The notes under the pieces: generated by a model
Database searches by the model: none
What the model saw: only the letters and a program-made list of their open reading frames with translations
Told to the model about the DNA's origin: nothing
Made by a program: the position numbers and the translations under genes
In this document: positions 63,338 to 64,000 of the stretch, in pieces
Layout of the letters: every line of letters begins with the position of its first letter
Numbering within the stretch: the stretch's first letter is position 1
NCBI RefSeq assembly: GCF_024679095.1
Contig: NC_066513.1
Coordinates: 6,143,825-6,207,824, forward strand
Source of the DNA: Eriocheir sinensis
Lineage: Eukaryota > Arthropoda > Malacostraca > Decapoda > Varunidae
DNA length: 64,000 nucleotides
Direction: 5' to 3'

Positions 63338-64000
63338 GGAGCAGATACAGAGCAAGACAGACGTGTAGCACAACCGCTCCTGGGGGATCAGCTGTTTCTT
63401 CGCCCTCTTGGTTGTTGTGTTTACAGGGCCAGGGGGTGCTCTGATGGGCCCGTCTCCCATGTAAATAACTTAAAAAAGCTAGTGTAAAATGTGTGAGGAG
63501 GAGAAGGGGTGGCAGACACCAAAAAAGGAGGAAGAGGAGGTGGAGCAAGACTGAGAAGGGGAGAGGGAGCAGTGGGAGGATATGAGGACAGTGAAGATTA
63601 TTATGAATTTCTATTGAGCCAAATTTCTCTGGCTTTAGTAATAATGAACCGTCTCTGTACAGAAAAGTGTTGCTAGTGGAAAAGAAACTGAATACGTGGA
63701 TCGGAAGAGTCAAGATCATGGAGGATGAAGATACGGAAGGTAAGATGCACAGTGACTTAAGGGCAAGAGTACAAAGTCTAGAAGAAAGGGAAAAAAATCT
63801 AGTCCAGGAAAATGAGGAGCTGAAAGAGAAACTGGCAAAATATGAAAAAAATGGTGAAGGAAGGACTTGGAGGAAAGGAAAATGAAGACCTGAAAGAGAT
63901 GATGGGCAAGGAAGAAAAAAAAGTTAGGGAGGAAGTGCTGGGGGAGATAAAGACATGGAAAGTAGAACATGATAAAGCTAATGTAGACTTCCAGGAAATA
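63338..64000 (+). mobile_element. LINE D copy 3, 5' part (runs off the window)
   Basis: The 5' region is followed by an ORF1-like frame (63667-63885) containing the coiled coil RVQSLEEREKNLVQENEELK and EKLAKYEK, of the same kind as in copies 1 and 2. More charged helix continues in a shifted frame after 63885. Only the start is inside the window, so ORF2 cannot be judged. Confidence 0.6.

Overview
The window is intergenic and intronic DNA from an animal, most likely a decapod crustacean. That placement is an inference from the repertoire: CR1/jockey-like and RTE-like LINEs with decapod-style reverse transcriptases, a DIRS1-like element, tRNA-derived SINEs ending in A-tails, and one spliced PRDM-type zinc-finger gene with GT-AG introns. 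There are no operons, phage or CRISPR arrays. Nearly every long open frame belongs to a transposable element, and most are broken.

Region 1 (1-6520) is one plus-strand RTE-like LINE, cut by a Tigger/pogo-like DNA element (835-2428), a TTAA-flanked MITE (2964-3553) and about 2 kb of unassigned DNA holding a second MITE (4249-4493). Region 2 (about 6535-14660) is one minus-strand LINE, split by a SINE (7059-7380), a composite Tigger-like element carrying a 1.2-kb palindrome (8131-10214) and another Tigger-like element (10531-14379). The last one itself holds a CR1-like LINE with an esterase-type ORF1. Region 3 (14784-25368) is a plus-strand CR1-like LINE opened by a 9-kb Gypsy provirus (16183-25165). 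The provirus has almost identical LTRs, a 4-bp ATCT target duplication, broken gag-pol and an uninterrupted 565-codon env. Region 4 (25369-27000) is a mosaic of LINE debris.

Region 5 (about 27560-46520) is the only host gene seen: a plus-strand PRDM-like gene (part of a PR/SET domain, a linker with an 18-bp repeat, C2H2 fingers). Its best-supported exons are 28055-28823, 39878-40014 and 40962-41112, with further candidates at 44577-44642 and 46419-46519. Codon phases match at every junction, and a C2H2 finger is completed across one splice. The introns carry a degraded DIRS element (29117-33897), a DIRS-derived foldback (33895-34213), two Tigger-like composites, SINEs, and a hAT element (41802-44514) inside a piggyBac-like element (41249-44554).

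Region 6 (46520-51990) holds simple repeats and a second, inverted hAT copy (48491-51715) with a perfect 8-bp duplication. Region 7 (51995-64000) is a head-to-tail series of three copies of one LINE family, each starting directly after an (AC)n tract. The middle copy is interrupted by a minus-strand jockey-like LINE with a 518-codon RT frame. The genes do not work together as a pathway. What can be read here is the order in which elements inserted, and a host gene that has tolerated heavy intron invasion.
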